A stretch of 64,000 nucleotides of DNA from Paracoccus sp. SCSIO 75233 (GCF_027912675.1 NZ_CP115757.1:992001-1056000), one strand, 5' to 3'. Positions 35,882 to 46,175 are shown, numbered from the stretch's first letter. Notes: generated from the sequence alone by a model not told the origin. Numbers and translations: made by a program.

Positions 35882-36592
35882 TTATCCGGCATCTCTGTGG
35901 TAGTGCTGGACCTGCGGGCTGCTTGGCGCGGCCCATTCCGTCACGCGCCGGAACCCGTCCCGCAGCAGCTTCGCGTCAAGGGCTTCGCTGGTCCCGCCCC
36001 CGTAAATATCCGGGTGCAGTTCGACGATGAAGCAGCGGACGGAAGACAGATCGCAGGTTTCGATGAGTCCGCGCTCATTGCCCTCGATATCGCAGACCAG
36101 AACGTCGGGCCGGACCCGTTCCAGCAAGGGACCCGGCGGCAGGATCGGCACTTCGACACTGTTGTCGGACGGCCCGTAGACCTCGCGCGCCGCCCAGTAA
36201 TGCTCGCCCAGTTCCAGCCTTGTGGTGCGCGCCGATGTCAGGCTGACCGCGCCGCTGAGCAATTCGTAATCCGCGATCCCGTTCAGCCTCATGGTCAGCC
36301 GGATCGCGTCATGCAAGGCCGGGTTCGCCTCGACAATCGTCAGCCGGATATCCTGCGCCGTCAGCGCCGCTGTCGCCGCACAGACCCCGATTCCGCCGCC
36401 GAGATCCAGCACCCGGTCCCCCTTGCGCACGGCAGAGGCGATGGCACGGCGTTCCTCGAACTCGTACCAGCCCTTGCGCAGCCCCTTTTCGATCATCGGT
36501 GAGACCAGCGAAGGAAGGATCGGAACCCGCACCGGGCCGAGCTTCACCGTTTCGGGTCCGGTCGTGTCATCCATCCCGCGCCTGTCTGCCAT
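35882..36592 (-). CDS. FkbM family methyltransferase
   Basis: About 236 aa from ATG 36592; TTG 36598 and ATG 36574 are alternative starts. AdoMet-binding DRVLDLGGGIGVCAA and IVEANPALHDAIRLTMRLNGI fit the FkbM type, with DVLVCDIEGNERGLIE and FIVELHPDIYGGG later. Such enzymes O-methylate sugars or small molecules. Single gene converging on aroB. Substrate unknown. Confidence 0.85.
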   Translation of the reverse strand: MADRRGMDDTTGPETVKLGPVRVPILPSLVSPMIEKGLRKGWYEFEERRAIASAVRKGDRVLDLGGGIGVCAATAALTAQDIRLTIVEANPALHDAIRLTMRLNGIADYELLSGAVSLTSARTTRLELGEHYWAAREVYGPSDNSVEVPILPPGPLLERVRPDVLVCDIEGNERGLIETCDLSSVRCFIVELHPDIYGGGTSEALDAKLLRDGFRRVTEWAAPSSPQVQHYHRDAG

Positions 36593-36673
36593 TTCCAATG
36601 GTCTGTATTGTCTTTTAGACCTGCCAGCCCGCCTTGCCTAGCGCCTGCTGGCCCCCGGCCGCTTCCAACCCTC

Positions 36674-37504
36674 TCAGGCAGCGGATTCGGCGCCGGATTT
36701 TTCGCTGAGAAGGGCGCTGATCCCGTCAAGGTCGCAGTCACTGCCCACAGCGTCGCCATAGACGAATTTGCAGCCGATTTTGGTGATGAATGCCAGCTCG
36801 TCAGGGTCGCTGACCGGACCGGCGATGGTCGGCAATTCCGCCTTTTCCGCCAGCGCCATCTGCGAAAGCAGAAGCTGATTATCGGCGGCGTTGCGATGGC
36901 AGTCCCTGACCGCCGTTTCGTCCAGCCGCAGCCACAGCACCGGCAGTTGCGCCGCGCTTAGCGTATGCAACGCATCCTGATCCAGACTGTCGAGTTCGAT
37001 GCAGCAACCGAATTCCGCCAGCTCCCGCAGCCCCTCGAAATCCGCCGCAGCGGGGACGGGCTGCATCGGCGGGGCGGCGGCGCAGAAAATAACCCGGTCC
37101 GGCGCGATGTCCTGCCGGTCAATCTCCCAGATCAGATATCGCGCAAGATCTTTGGACGCCGCCACCTCATCGGGCAGATTCAGCGCGATCGCCGGGACCG
37201 ACAGATCGTCCTCCTCCCATTTGCACAGATGGCGCAGACCGACGCGCAGAACCGCCTCGACCTCGTCCTTCAGATGCGCCGGCGGCAGGATCAGGACCGA
37301 GGCGATTTTCAGCGTGTCACTGTCGAATTGCGGCCTGAAGCGCAGCACGGGGGTCGCGCGATCCGTGGGCGGCACCGTCACCGGCGCAGTCTCGGGTATA
37401 ATCCGGGGTGCCGAACCGCTGCATTTGGCGTCTTCACTGTGTTCAGTAGGGGCGCTCAGACCCAATCGATTTCGGAGAGCCGATACCAAACCAGTCAACG
37501 TCAT
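36674..37504 (-). CDS. Degenerate EAL-like domain protein
   Basis: The product is 276 aa. The region about 53-265 has the size and fold pattern of an EAL domain: FRPQFDSDTLKIAS at the start, LNLPDEVAASKDLARYLIWEI in the middle, IAGPVSDPDELAFITKIGCKFVYGDAVG at the end. The E-x-L signature and most catalytic acidic residues are absent, so it should not cleave cyclic di-GMP but could still bind protein or nucleotide. A disordered 45-residue N-terminal region follows a short helix. Identification is by pattern and moderately sure. Confidence 0.6.
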   Translation of the reverse strand: MTLTGLVSALRNRLGLSAPTEHSEDAKCSGSAPRIIPETAPVTVPPTDRATPVLRFRPQFDSDTLKIASVLILPPAHLKDEVEAVLRVGLRHLCKWEEDDLSVPAIALNLPDEVAASKDLARYLIWEIDRQDIAPDRVIFCAAAPPMQPVPAAADFEGLRELAEFGCCIELDSLDQDALHTLSAAQLPVLWLRLDETAVRDCHRNAADNQLLLSQMALAEKAELPTIAGPVSDPDELAFITKIGCKFVYGDAVGSDCDLDGISALLSEKSGAESAA

Positions 37505-37565
37505 GAATAACCCCGATTCGTCTTCTGCCTGATAGCAAAATTAGACCGACGGTTTTACAAATGAA

Positions 37566-38486
37566 TTAACAATTGCTTAGAATCGGCAGATCCGGGCCAG
37601 TTTTTTTCGTTTCGCCCGGCCAGAGATCGGCAAAATTGAACAGGCCAGGATCGGCCAGATGCGAGGGCCTGGTGTTCATCAGCGCGCGGAACATCACCTG
37701 CCGACGACCGGGGCTGCGCGCCTCCCATTCGTCCAGCAACTTCTTGACCTGTGCCCGCTGCAACCCCTCCTGCGAACCGCAAAGATCGCAGGGGATGATC
37801 GGATAAGCCATGTCACGGGCGAATTTCTCGCAATCCGCCTCGGCCACATAGGCCAGCGGGCGCAGCACCAGAAGGTCGCCTTCCTCGTTCAGCAGCTTCG
37901 GCGGCATCGTGGCCAGCCGCCCGCCATGAAACAGGTTCATGAAAAAGGTTTCCAGCATATCGTCCCGGTGATGGCCAAGGACCACGGCGGTGCAGCCTTC
38001 CTCCCGCGCGATGCGGTACAGGTTCCCGCGCCGCAGCCGCGAACACAGGCTGCACATGGTGCCGCCCGGAGCAATCTTGTCGGTGACGATGGAATAGGTG
38101 TCCTGATACTCGATCCGGTGTTCGACCTGCCGGTCGCTCAGAAATTCCGGCAGCACGGTTGCGGGAAATCCCGGCTGGCCCTGATCGAGATTGCAGGCCA
38201 GCAGATCGACCGGCAGCAGACCGCGCCATTTCAACTCATGCAGGATCGCCAGCAATGTATAGCTGTCCTTGCCGCCCGACAGGCAGACCAGCCAGCGGTC
38301 GCCGGGCCGCGCCATGCCGAAATCCTCAATCGCGGCGCGGGTATCGCGGACCAGCCGTTTGCGCAGCTTGCGGAACGCCGTGGTGGTCGGCGCGCCACGG
38401 AAAAGCGCATGGATCTCTGCGTGTTCTTCGTCGCGATCCGTGTCGTCCGTGTCGTCCGCATCGTCGAGCGTGCTGTGTTCGTTCAT
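37566..38486 (-). CDS. ttcA: tRNA 2-thiocytidine(32) synthetase TtcA
   Basis: The product is 306 aa. PP-loop [12 protein letters not shown] activates the nucleotide; [14 protein letters not shown] supplies the CxxC that binds the 4Fe-4S cluster together with a later Cys. It thiolates C32 of certain tRNAs. Overlaps yidD by four bases. Confidence 0.95.
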   Translation of the reverse strand: MNEHSTLDDADDTDDTDRDEEHAEIHALFRGAPTTTAFRKLRKRLVRDTRAAIEDFGMARPGDRWLVCLSGGKDSYTLLAILHELKWRGLLPVDLLACNLDQGQPGFPATVLPEFLSDRQVEHRIEYQDTYSIVTDKIAPGGTMCSLCSRLRRGNLYRIAREEGCTAVVLGHHRDDMLETFFMNLFHGGRLATMPPKLLNEEGDLLVLRPLAYVAEADCEKFARDMAYPIIPCDLCGSQEGLQRAQVKKLLDEWEARSPGRRQVMFRALMNTRPSHLADPGLFNFADLWPGETKKTGPDLPILSNC

Positions 38487-38752
38487 GGCGACCTCGGGGC
38501 AGGGGGTTCACCCGTCCGCTTGCGGTTCGACCGCTCAGGGACGGGGTCATATCCATCGCCACCCCAGGGATGGCAGCGGAAAATACGGCGGACGGTCAGC
38601 CAGGTGCCACGAAAGGCACCGTGGCGTTGCAGGGCCTCCAGCGCATAGGCGGAACAGGTCGGCTGAAACCGGCAGCCATGTCCGACCCAGGGACTGAAAA
38701 ACAGCCTGTAGGCGCGCACGGGCAGGGCGACGATATGGGCCAGCGGGCTCAT
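38483..38752 (-). CDS. yidD: Membrane protein insertion efficiency factor YidD
   Basis: The product is 89 aa. [29 protein letters not shown] and [15 protein letters not shown] are the family signature. It is a small peripheral membrane protein that helps YidC. Located between rnpA and ttcA with four-base overlaps on both sides. Confidence 0.96.
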   Translation of the reverse strand: MSPLAHIVALPVRAYRLFFSPWVGHGCRFQPTCSAYALEALQRHGAFRGTWLTVRRIFRCHPWGGDGYDPVPERSNRKRTGEPPAPRSP

Positions 38753-39198
38753 TTCCCGCCCTTCCCGGAATGCACCCGCTCAAGTGCTGCGCCAAGATCG
38801 TTTATCAGCGCGGCAAAATCGCGCGTCACCGTCGCCTCTGGTCGCCCGACCAGCACATAATCCCAACCGGGACGGGCTTTCGTCGGCAAGACTTCCCGTG
38901 CGAGCGCCCTTAACCGGCGTTTGGCCCGGTTCCGGGCGACCGCATTGCCGACCTTCTTGGAACAGGTATAGCCAATGCGGATCGCCGCCTCTGCCGGTTC
39001 ATCCGGGGCGCGGTGACGTGCTTGCAGCAGAAATCCCGCAGTTCCCGCTCGCCGGGCCTTGGCTGCGCGCAGGAACTCCGCCCGTTTGCGCATGGTGGCC
39101 ATTGCAGGTTTCGACGTGGCAGGTGCCGGAACAGGAAAAGCCGCAGCATCTTCCCCACGCTTGACTGAATCGGCAGCAAGGGGGGGATGCGGCGGCAT
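38749..39198 (-). CDS. rnpA: Ribonuclease P protein component
   Basis: The product is 149 aa from ATG 39198 (AGGA upstream); an internal start at 39102 lacks a ribosome site. The RNP motif [19 protein letters not shown] is clear, preceded by [10 protein letters not shown]. The extra 40 residues at the N-terminus and an insertion near residue 55 are common in alphaproteobacteria. It helps the RNA subunit process tRNA 5' ends. Confidence 0.95.
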   Translation of the reverse strand: MPPHPPLAADSVKRGEDAAAFPVPAPATSKPAMATMRKRAEFLRAAKARRAGTAGFLLQARHRAPDEPAEAAIRIGYTCSKKVGNAVARNRAKRRLRALAREVLPTKARPGWDYVLVGRPEATVTRDFAALINDLGAALERVHSGKGGK

Positions 39199-39245
39199 CT
39201 TCACGTCCTGACTGGCGCGGAAACGCGCCTGACCGGCAGCCCGGA

Positions 39246-39383
39246 TCAGGCGGACAGGCGCTTGCGGCCCTTGGCGCGGCGACGGTTCAGAACCGCGCGG
39301 CCAGCTTTGGTGGCCATGCGGGCGCGGAAACCGTGGCGGCGGGTGCGGACCAGGTTGGACGGCTGGAACGTGCGCTTCGACAT
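39246..39383 (-). CDS. rpmH: 50S ribosomal protein L34
   Basis: The product is 45 aa: [19 protein letters not shown] and on to [12 protein letters not shown], unmistakable L34. GGAGAAGAG lies just before the ATG. First gene of the rpmH-rnpA-yidD-ttcA block; dnaA is not adjacent. Confidence 0.98.
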   Translation of the reverse strand: MSKRTFQPSNLVRTRRHGFRARMATKAGRAVLNRRRAKGRKRLSA

Positions 39384-39641
39384 CTCTCTTCTCCAGTTTC
39401 AGGCGCGGAAGGTCTGGGTTCAGGGATAAAGATATCCGCCCCACGCGACCGCGTCGGTTAATTCGAAGCCCGCGCAATAGGCCAAGCGGCGCTGTAAGTC
39501 AACGCCGCAATCGGCAGATGTCGCGGAAAATCGCATTGCCCCACGGTGCCAAGTACACAATCGTTTGAATTTGCGCCTGCCGGGGACTAGGTCTTGCCAG
39601 ATGGGCCGGAAGCGGTCGTTGAAGTGAGAGTTGCGCCGCAT

Positions 39642-41066
39642 ATGTCAATCGACACTTTGTCAGGCCGTTTCGCCGTGCTGACGCTGCTTTTCGTGGCGCT
39701 GGCCGAGCTGTTCATCCTGATTCCGTCCGTGTCGAATTTCCGTGTCGAATATCTTCAGACCCAGCTTGAAAAAGCCCAGATCGCCTCGCTCGCGCTGCTG
39801 GCGACGGATGAGGATGAACATATCGCCGCCGATCTGGAATCGGAACTGCTCGACAATGCCGGTGTCTATAACGTGGTTCTGCGCCGCGACGATGTCCGCC
39901 AGCTTGTCCTGTCATCCCCCCTGCCGGGCCCGATCGTGGCGACCTTCGATCTGCGGGATAATTCGGTCTGGCGCAGCGCCTCCGATGCGCTCAGCCAGCT
40001 TCTCGACCGTCAGGACAAGGTGATCCGCGTGATCGGCGCGCCGGTGAATCACGCCGGGCAACTGATCGAGGTCACCCTGCCGACCACGCCGCTGCGCCAT
40101 GCGATGATGGATTTCGGTCTTCAGGTGCTGATCGTCTCCGCCGTGCTGGTGGCGCTGACCGCGGCGCTGTTGAACCTCGCCGCGCAGCGCCTGATCCTGA
40201 AACCGATCCGCCGCGTCGTCTCCCACATGGCCAGCTATGCTGCAGCGCCGGAGGATGCGCGCTCGATCATCACCCCCGGCGCGCGCATCACCGAGCTGCG
40301 CGAGGCTGAAACCGCGCTCGCCTCCATGCAGACGACGCTGACCCAATCGCTGAAGCAAAAGGAACGGCTCGCCGGTCTGGGTCAGGCCGTTGCCAAGATC
40401 GCCCATGACCTGCGCAATATCCTGACCACCACCCAGATATTCGCCGACCGGCTGGAGGACAGCGACGACCCCGCCGTCCGCCGCGCCGCGCCGAAACTGG
40501 TCAACTCCATCTCCCGCGCGGTCAATCTCTGCGAAACCACGATGGCCTTCGGCAAGGCCGAGGAACCGCCGCCGACACTGTCGCGCTTCGCTTTGCGCAG
40601 CCTCGCCGATGAGATCACCGAGGCGGAATCGCTCCTCGCTCAGGCCAGCGAATCCGCACCGCTGGTCGAATTCGCCACCGATATCAGCCCCAATCTCGTG
40701 ATCCGTGCCGATCGCGACCAGCTGCACCGGGTCCTGTCCAACCTCATCCGCAACGCCCGACAGGCAATCGAGGCTTCCGGCAAACCGGGCAGCATCGAGA
40801 TCGCCGCGAGCGAAACCGATCAGGACTGGCTCATCCAGATCACCGATACCGGCCCCGGCCTGCCGCAGAAGGCGCGCGACTACCTGTTCAAGCCCTTCAC
40901 CGGCGGCACCCGCAAGGGCGGCACCGGTCTCGGCCTCGCCATCGCCGCCGATTTGATCCGCGGTCATGGCGGCCGGCTGGAGCTTCTGCGCAGCGATGAC
41001 AGCGGCACCGCCTTCAGCATTTCCCTGCCACGCGGCGCCGTGATGGAGAATCTTGCAATCGAGTGA
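39642..41066 (+). CDS. Sensor histidine kinase
   Basis: The product is 474 aa. Two membrane helices (about 6-30 and 160-185) bracket a periplasmic domain; a HAMP-like linker leads to the H box (KIAHDLRNILTTTQ) and an HATPase domain with NLIRNARQAIE, DTGPGLP and GGTGLGLAIA. No response regulator lies beside it. The ligand is unknown. It is divergent from rpmH across about 260 bp. Confidence 0.85.
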   Translation: MSIDTLSGRFAVLTLLFVALAELFILIPSVSNFRVEYLQTQLEKAQIASLALLATDEDEHIAADLESELLDNAGVYNVVLRRDDVRQLVLSSPLPGPIVATFDLRDNSVWRSASDALSQLLDRQDKVIRVIGAPVNHAGQLIEVTLPTTPLRHAMMDFGLQVLIVSAVLVALTAALLNLAAQRLILKPIRRVVSHMASYAAAPEDARSIITPGARITELREAETALASMQTTLTQSLKQKERLAGLGQAVAKIAHDLRNILTTTQIFADRLEDSDDPAVRRAAPKLVNSISRAVNLCETTMAFGKAEEPPPTLSRFALRSLADEITEAESLLAQASESAPLVEFATDISPNLVIRADRDQLHRVLSNLIRNARQAIEASGKPGSIEIAASETDQDWLIQITDTGPGLPQKARDYLFKPFTGGTRKGGTGLGLAIAADLIRGHGGRLELLRSDDSGTAFSISLPRGAVMENLAIE

Positions 41067-41142
41067 AATTTTTCCCTTGCACTCACCTGCGCGCAGTCCT
41101 AGATAGCCGCCCTACCGGACAGGCAAGACACTGTCCGAAAGC

Positions 41143-41219
41143 GGACCCGTAGCTCAGCTGGATAGAGCACCAGACTACGAATCTGGGGGTCGGGCGTTCG
41201 AATCGCTCCGGGTCCGCCA
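41143..41219 (+). tRNA. tRNA-Arg(ACG)
   Basis: 77 nt including CCA. Acceptor GGACCCG pairs with CGGGTCC; the anticodon arm CCAGA-CTACGAA-TCTGG gives ACG; the T-arm contains TTCGAAT. It reads CGU/CGC codons after A34 deamination. It lies 76 bp after the histidine kinase gene. Confidence 0.97.
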
Positions 41220-41974
41220 CTTTCTGAAAATCTGTTTTTCAGCTTGTCGAACAGACGACGCTCCGCCTTTGCGAGGGGCTGGCCCAGTTTACATGGACAC
41301 CTGCCGCAGTTTCGGATTGCGGCGTGCTGCTCCGGTAAATCCGCGCCATTCGTTTCCCGGACAATCATGCGCCTCCTGTGCTGATCTCACCGATCCGAAT
41401 ATACCGTTGAGAAAAGAATGCTGTCGGGAACTTAAGCCTTTGTGCTGGCAGCTATTTACCTTCTCCGGAAGGTTTGGACCGACACCAGAGAAAGTCAGAT
41501 TCCAGAATGCAATTATAGATTGTGTTATATTTTTATTATATTCGTTTTGATTGAATGTTGCCAAAATCATCTGTAATGAGACGCGATCAATTTGCGACGG
41601 TCTGGGCGGTCCAAATCTGTATGGCGCGGAATATGCGGCATAAAGTTGGTGTGAAGACCCATCTTTGTCCCGATTCGTGGCGGTTAGGCGATATTTTCAG
41701 GGTGCCGCGCGAGAAATCTTTAACTGTCGGGATGAATTTGGACTGCTTGGGCTGGTTTTGGTGAATATACAACTTAAGGCGGTATTTTATGAACTTAAGC
41801 CTGACCTTATTGCTGTGATATTGCTGCAACATTCATGTTGCGTTTAGTATCCGAGGTGAATGAAAGGCTAACATTGATTGCGAGGGGGGTAATTTTGGTT
41901 TAGTTTCATTTCTGTACAGCGCACAACACAGTACATTTCGTGCTGCGTTAAATTCACTAGTGAGGACTAAGCGA
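41220..41974. other. Long AT-rich intergenic region before the RTX gene
   Basis: About 750 bp with no supported gene. The part from roughly 41450 to 41970 is far more AT-rich than the surroundings, with runs such as TTATATTTTTATTATATT near 41525. It may hold a strong promoter and a long leader for the RTX gene, or be foreign DNA behind a tRNA. Short frames here show no ribosome site or recognisable product. Confidence 0.5.
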
Positions 41975-43316
41975 ATGGCATTCAACGTAATCACCAATAC
42001 CAGCCATTCTGGGCGAGCGTCTTGAAGGCGGCCAGTATTCGGCCGACTGGATCGACGGTCTGGGCGGCAACGACACCATCATCGGTCACGACGGCGCTGA
42101 CGCGCTGATCGGTAACACCGGCGACGACCAGATCTTCGCTGGCGCCGACGACACCGATCTCGACTATGTGTCCGGCGGCGACGGCAATGACACCGCTTAC
42201 GGTGGCGGCGGCGGCGACCTGATGGATGGCGGCGCTGGCGACGACTACATGGGCGGCGGCACCGGCAACGACCTGATGTTCGGCGACACCGGCGTGCGCA
42301 GCTTCGACCCCTATGCCGAGAAAATCACCAACTACACCTTCAACGAAGGTCTGCAGGGTCCGCTGGCTTGGCTGGGTCTGCTCGACCACATCGGCATCGA
42401 TGACAACTACCTGAACTCCTTCCGTCAGTCGGAGTCGGGCAACGACACGATGTGGGGCAACAGTGGTCGCGACATGATCTTCGGCGGCTGGGGCAATGAC
42501 CTCATCGGCGGCGGCTACGGCAGCGACCTGCTCGTCGGTAACCGCGACAACGACACCATCTACGGCTATGCCGGTAATGACGTTGTTCTGGGCGGCGACG
42601 AAGACGACCAGCTCTTCGGTGGCGACGGCGACGACGTTATCGACGGCGACGAAACCCCGATCTGCTGCGGCAACGATCTTTATGACATCGATCCTGACGC
42701 CGTTGCACCGGGCAACCTTCAGCCCCCGCATCTGCTGGTTGACTATCTCGACGGGATCGAGTGGGTGTCGAATGACGACAACCATAACGGTAACGACGAA
42801 ATCTACGGCGGTAAAGGTAACGACTCCATCTTCGGTCGTGAAGGCGCTGACACCATCTGGGGTGGTGAAGGTGACGACGGCATGTATGGTGGCGACGACA
42901 ATGACACCGATATCTTCGGCTTCGTCAAAGGTCACGGCAATGACACCATCGGCGATTTCGACGCTGGCGAATGGTCCGAAGGCGGCAACCGCGATTGGGA
43001 GAACGGTGAAGACCTGATCGACCTTAGCACCGCCAACTTCGAAGGCGAGTTCCAGGATGCTGTCGATGACGGCGCGATTGTCTTCAACTACTTCCTGCCT
43101 GGCGTCCCGTCTGCTGGTGGCACTGTCACCATCGATACCACAATGCTTGGTCTGGAAGATGGCGGTACCATCACCATCTACTTCGAAGACGACGTCGACT
43201 TCATGGCCTTCGGCGCTCAGAACATCGCTCTGAACGGCGACCAGTGGGTCGACATCACCTCCAACTTCCAGAACATGGAAGCTGTCAGCGCGCCTGCTCC
43301 CGTCGGCGTTGCCTGA
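41975..43316 (+). pseudogene. RTX-type calcium-binding repeat protein, start out of frame with body
   Basis: ATG 41975 has GAGGA eight bases upstream and encodes MAFNVITNTS, but that frame stops at 42023. The long body begins in another frame at 42006 (ILGERLEGGQYSADWIDGLGG) and runs to 43316. One extra base at about 42005 separates them. The body contains about a dozen GGxGxD(D/N)xxx nonapeptides (GGDGNDTAYGG, GGAGDDYMGGG, GGDGDDVIDGD), which bind calcium in type I-secreted proteins. No type I secretion genes are adjacent. A strong terminator follows. The indel may be a sequencing error, a phase switch or real inactivation. Confidence 0.75.
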
Positions 43317-43344
43317 TCTACTTCAGTCAAATACAAGAAAACGG

Positions 43345-43371
43345 AAAGGGCGGGGATTTTCCCGCCCTTTT
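43345..43371 (+). terminator. Intrinsic terminator after the RTX gene
   Basis: AAAGGGCGGG, loop GATTTT, CCCGCCCTTT then further T: a perfect 10-bp stem with a U tract, 28 bp after the RTX stop. Confidence 0.9.
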
Positions 43372-43670
43372 CTCTTTGCCCGGGGAATATCGTGGGCGTT
43401 TCGTCACCAGATCCGTCACCACAGATGTGATACGGGTGTGATACGCGCGCACTGCGTTCCGAATACGGCCTGTGTACAGGCTGTGTACGTTCGGTGTACG
43501 CGCTGTGCGGGCTCAAAAAATTGGGAAATTTATATAAACCGGCGCTATGGCCTGCGGCGGTATTGATGTCGGGTTTACAACCCGGCGATCACACCGCCTT
43601 GCGACCAGATAGGTCTGCCTTATGTCGCGGTCGGCACAGCCATAGCCATCCCGACCCGCTCGCGCCGCGA
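43372..43670. other. Intergenic region with GTGTAC repeats
   Basis: About 300 bp between the RTX terminator and the end of the CoA-transferase operon. TGTGATACG occurs twice near 43427-43446, and TGTAC three times near 43472-43500. They could be regulator sites, but both flanking genes end here, so their target is unclear. No gene is supported. Confidence 0.45.
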
Positions 43671-44333
43671 TTACGCCGCTTCGGTCAGCGCCATTTCCGG
43701 CAGGTTTTCCGGGATATTCAGCCGCGCATCTGTCGCCGCGACGATTTCCTCCACGGTAACCCCCGGTGCGCGTTCCCGCAGCATCAGCCCGTCATCATCC
43801 GGAACGATCACGGCCAGTTCCGTCACGATCAGATCGACCCGCCGCAGCGCCGTCAGCGGCAGGGTGCAACGCGGCACGATCTTCGATTTTCCCCGGGCGC
43901 AATGCTGCATTGCCACGACGACCCGCGCGGCACCGGCAACCAGATCCATCGCGCCGCCCATGCCCGGCACCATCTTGCCCGGCACTTTCCAGTTGGCGAG
44001 CTGACCGGCCTCGTCCACCTCCAGCCCGCCCAGCACGGTCATATCCAGATGCCCGCCCCGGATCAGGCCGAAGCTCATCGCGCTGTCGATGGAGGCGGCG
44101 CCCGGCACGGCGGTCACGAAGGCCCCGCCCGCATCGGTGAGGTTCGGGTCCTCCATCCCCTCCGGCGGGCGCGCGCCCAGACCGATCACGCCGTTTTCGG
44201 CCTGAAAGAACACGCCCCGCTCTGACGGGACATAATTCGCCACCAGACTCGGCAACCCGATGCCCAGATTGACCAGCATGCCGGGCTTGATTTCCTGCGC
44301 CACGCGGCGGGCGATGACTTCCTTGGCGTCCAT
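43671..44333 (-). CDS. 3-oxoacid CoA-transferase, subunit B
   Basis: The product is 220 aa from ATG 44333. The catalytic Glu is in FFQAENGVIGLG, and VNLGIGLPSLV and DMTVLGGLEVD match subunit B of succinyl/acetoacetate CoA transferases. It moves CoA between acids such as succinate or acetate and acetoacetate. Last gene of a six-gene leftward operon. Confidence 0.9.
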   Translation of the reverse strand: MDAKEVIARRVAQEIKPGMLVNLGIGLPSLVANYVPSERGVFFQAENGVIGLGARPPEGMEDPNLTDAGGAFVTAVPGAASIDSAMSFGLIRGGHLDMTVLGGLEVDEAGQLANWKVPGKMVPGMGGAMDLVAGAARVVVAMQHCARGKSKIVPRCTLPLTALRRVDLIVTELAVIVPDDDGLMLRERAPGVTVEEIVAATDARLNIPENLPEMALTEAA

Positions 44334-44343
44334 GACGAAATCC

Positions 44344-44994
44344 TTATCCACGCAGCAAAAGATGGTCGACCAGCACGCCCGGCGTCTTGACCGCATCGGG
44401 CGGGATCACCCCGACCGGCACAATCGTATCGGATTCGGCAATCACCGTGTCCCCGGCAAGCGCCATGACCGGATTGAAGTTATGCGCGGTCAGCGAATAG
44501 GCCAGATTGCCGACGTAGTCCGCCTGCGCTGCTGCGAGCAGCGAGAAATCCGCCGAAATCGGAGTTTCCAAAAGGAACTTCTTGCCCTCAACCTCAACCA
44601 CCTGCTTGCCCTCCTCGACCTCCGTCCCGACGCCGGTCGCTGTCAGCACGCCGCCGAGGCCCATGCCGCCGGCGCGGATGCGTTCGACCAGCGTGCCTTG
44701 CGGGACCAGTTCGACCGCGATCGTGCCGTCGATCATGCCCTTCTGGGTTTCCGGGTTCAGCCCGATATGGGATGTGATCACACGCACCACGGCCCCGGCG
44801 GAGATCAGCTTGCCGATGCCAAAACCGGGGCGGGCGGTGTCATTGGCGATCACGGTCAGGGCCTTGGCCTTGCGGGCAACGAGCGCGTCGATCATCCGGT
44901 GCGGGGAGCCGACGCCCATGAAGCCGCCGATCAGCAGGCTGGCACCATCGGGGATCATATCCGCCGCGTCATGGGCGTTCATGGCAGCTTTCAT
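44344..44994 (-). CDS. 3-oxoacid CoA-transferase, subunit A
   Basis: The product is 216 aa. The CoA-binding loop is SLLIGGFMGVGSPHRMIDAL, followed by GIGKLISAGAVVRVITSHIGLNPET. Forms a heterodimer with the subunit B gene 10 bases downstream and overlaps ackA by four bases. Confidence 0.9.
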   Translation of the reverse strand: MKAAMNAHDAADMIPDGASLLIGGFMGVGSPHRMIDALVARKAKALTVIANDTARPGFGIGKLISAGAVVRVITSHIGLNPETQKGMIDGTIAVELVPQGTLVERIRAGGMGLGGVLTATGVGTEVEEGKQVVEVEGKKFLLETPISADFSLLAAAQADYVGNLAYSLTAHNFNPVMALAGDTVIAESDTIVPVGVIPPDAVKTPGVLVDHLLLRG

Positions 44995-46175
44995 GCGGCG
45001 CGCTCCTGTGCAAGATGGGCGCGGGCAGCCCGCGCGATAACCAGACCTTCATCGGTTGGTATCACCATGATCCGGGCGCGGGAAACATCTGATGAGATGA
45101 TCCGGGCATTTTCCGCATTGCGGGCGTGGTCGATTTCCAGCCCGATCCACTCCGTCCGTTCGCAGACGCGGGCGCGGATCAGGCGGGAGTTCTCGCCAAT
45201 GCCGCCGCAGAAGACGAGCGCGTCGATCCCGCCCATTGCCGCTGCCATCGCGCCGAGTTCGCGCTGGACGCGGAACACGAAATATTCGATGGCCTGATGC
45301 GCTTCCTTGCTGTCCGATGCTTCCAGCGTGCGCATGTCGTTCGACACCCCGCCCGACAGGCCCAGCAGGCCGGAGCGGCGATAGAGCATGTCGGAGATCG
45401 CCGTCGAATCCATGTTTTCCTGATCCATCAGGTAAAGCAGCACGCCGGGGTCCACCTGCCCGGATCGCGTGCCCATAGGCAACCCGTCCAGCGCCGAAAA
45501 CCCCATTGTCGAGGCGACGGAGCGGCCATTCTGGATCGCGCACATCGACGCGCCATTGCCCAGATGCGCCACCACCACGCGGCCATCCGCGATCAGCGGG
45601 GCGGTATTGCGCAACTCGCCGGAGATATATTCGTAGCTCAGCCCGTGGAAACCGTAGCGACGCACGCCGCGGTCGTAATATTCGCGGGGCAGGGCGAAGG
45701 TGTCGTTGACCCAAGGATGCGTCCGGTGAAACGCCGTGTCGAAACAGGCGATCTGCGGCACGCCCGGAAATGCCTTCATCGCGGCGCGGATACCGGCGAG
45801 GTTATGGGGCTGGTGCAGCGGGGCAAAGGGGGAATAGGTCTCCAGTTCCGCCAGTTTTGCCTCGTCTATCATAACCGGCTGGGCGTGGTTGGCCCCGCCA
45901 TGAACGACGCGGTGACCGATGGCGCGCGGCTCGGTATTGGGGAAGGCCGTGCGCAGGCTGCTCAGAACGGCGTTCATTGATTGCGCGTGATCGTTCAGCG
46001 GCAGGTCGGCCACGGGCAGGCTTTCGCCGCTGGCGCTTTTCAGCGTCAGCCGGGCCTCATCCGCGCCGATCCGGTCGACCATGCCTTCGGCCATCGGCAG
46101 ATCGCCGGTCCCGGCATAAAGCGCGAATTTCAGCGAGGACGAACCGGCATTCAGCGTCAGGACCGCGCCGCTCAT
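44991..46175 (-). CDS. ackA: Acetate (short-chain acyl) kinase
   Basis: The product is 394 aa from ATG 46175. TLNAGSSSLKFALY at the N-terminus, VVHGGANHAQP, FDTAFHRTHP, YGFHGLSYEYIS and LGNGASMCAI are all signature segments. It interconverts acyl phosphate and acid with ATP. It overlaps the phosphotransacylase gene by four bases, so the two should act in sequence. Confidence 0.95.
   Translation of the reverse strand: MSGAVLTLNAGSSSLKFALYAGTGDLPMAEGMVDRIGADEARLTLKSASGESLPVADLPLNDHAQSMNAVLSSLRTAFPNTEPRAIGHRVVHGGANHAQPVMIDEAKLAELETYSPFAPLHQPHNLAGIRAAMKAFPGVPQIACFDTAFHRTHPWVNDTFALPREYYDRGVRRYGFHGLSYEYISGELRNTAPLIADGRVVVAHLGNGASMCAIQNGRSVASTMGFSALDGLPMGTRSGQVDPGVLLYLMDQENMDSTAISDMLYRRSGLLGLSGGVSNDMRTLEASDSKEAHQAIEYFVFRVQRELGAMAAAMGGIDALVFCGGIGENSRLIRARVCERTEWIGLEIDHARNAENARIISSDVSRARIMVIPTDEGLVIARAARAHLAQERAA

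Noticed and set aside
41220..41974. Insertion sequence remnant in the AT-rich region
   Set aside because: No terminal inverted repeats, target duplication or transposase motif could be found.
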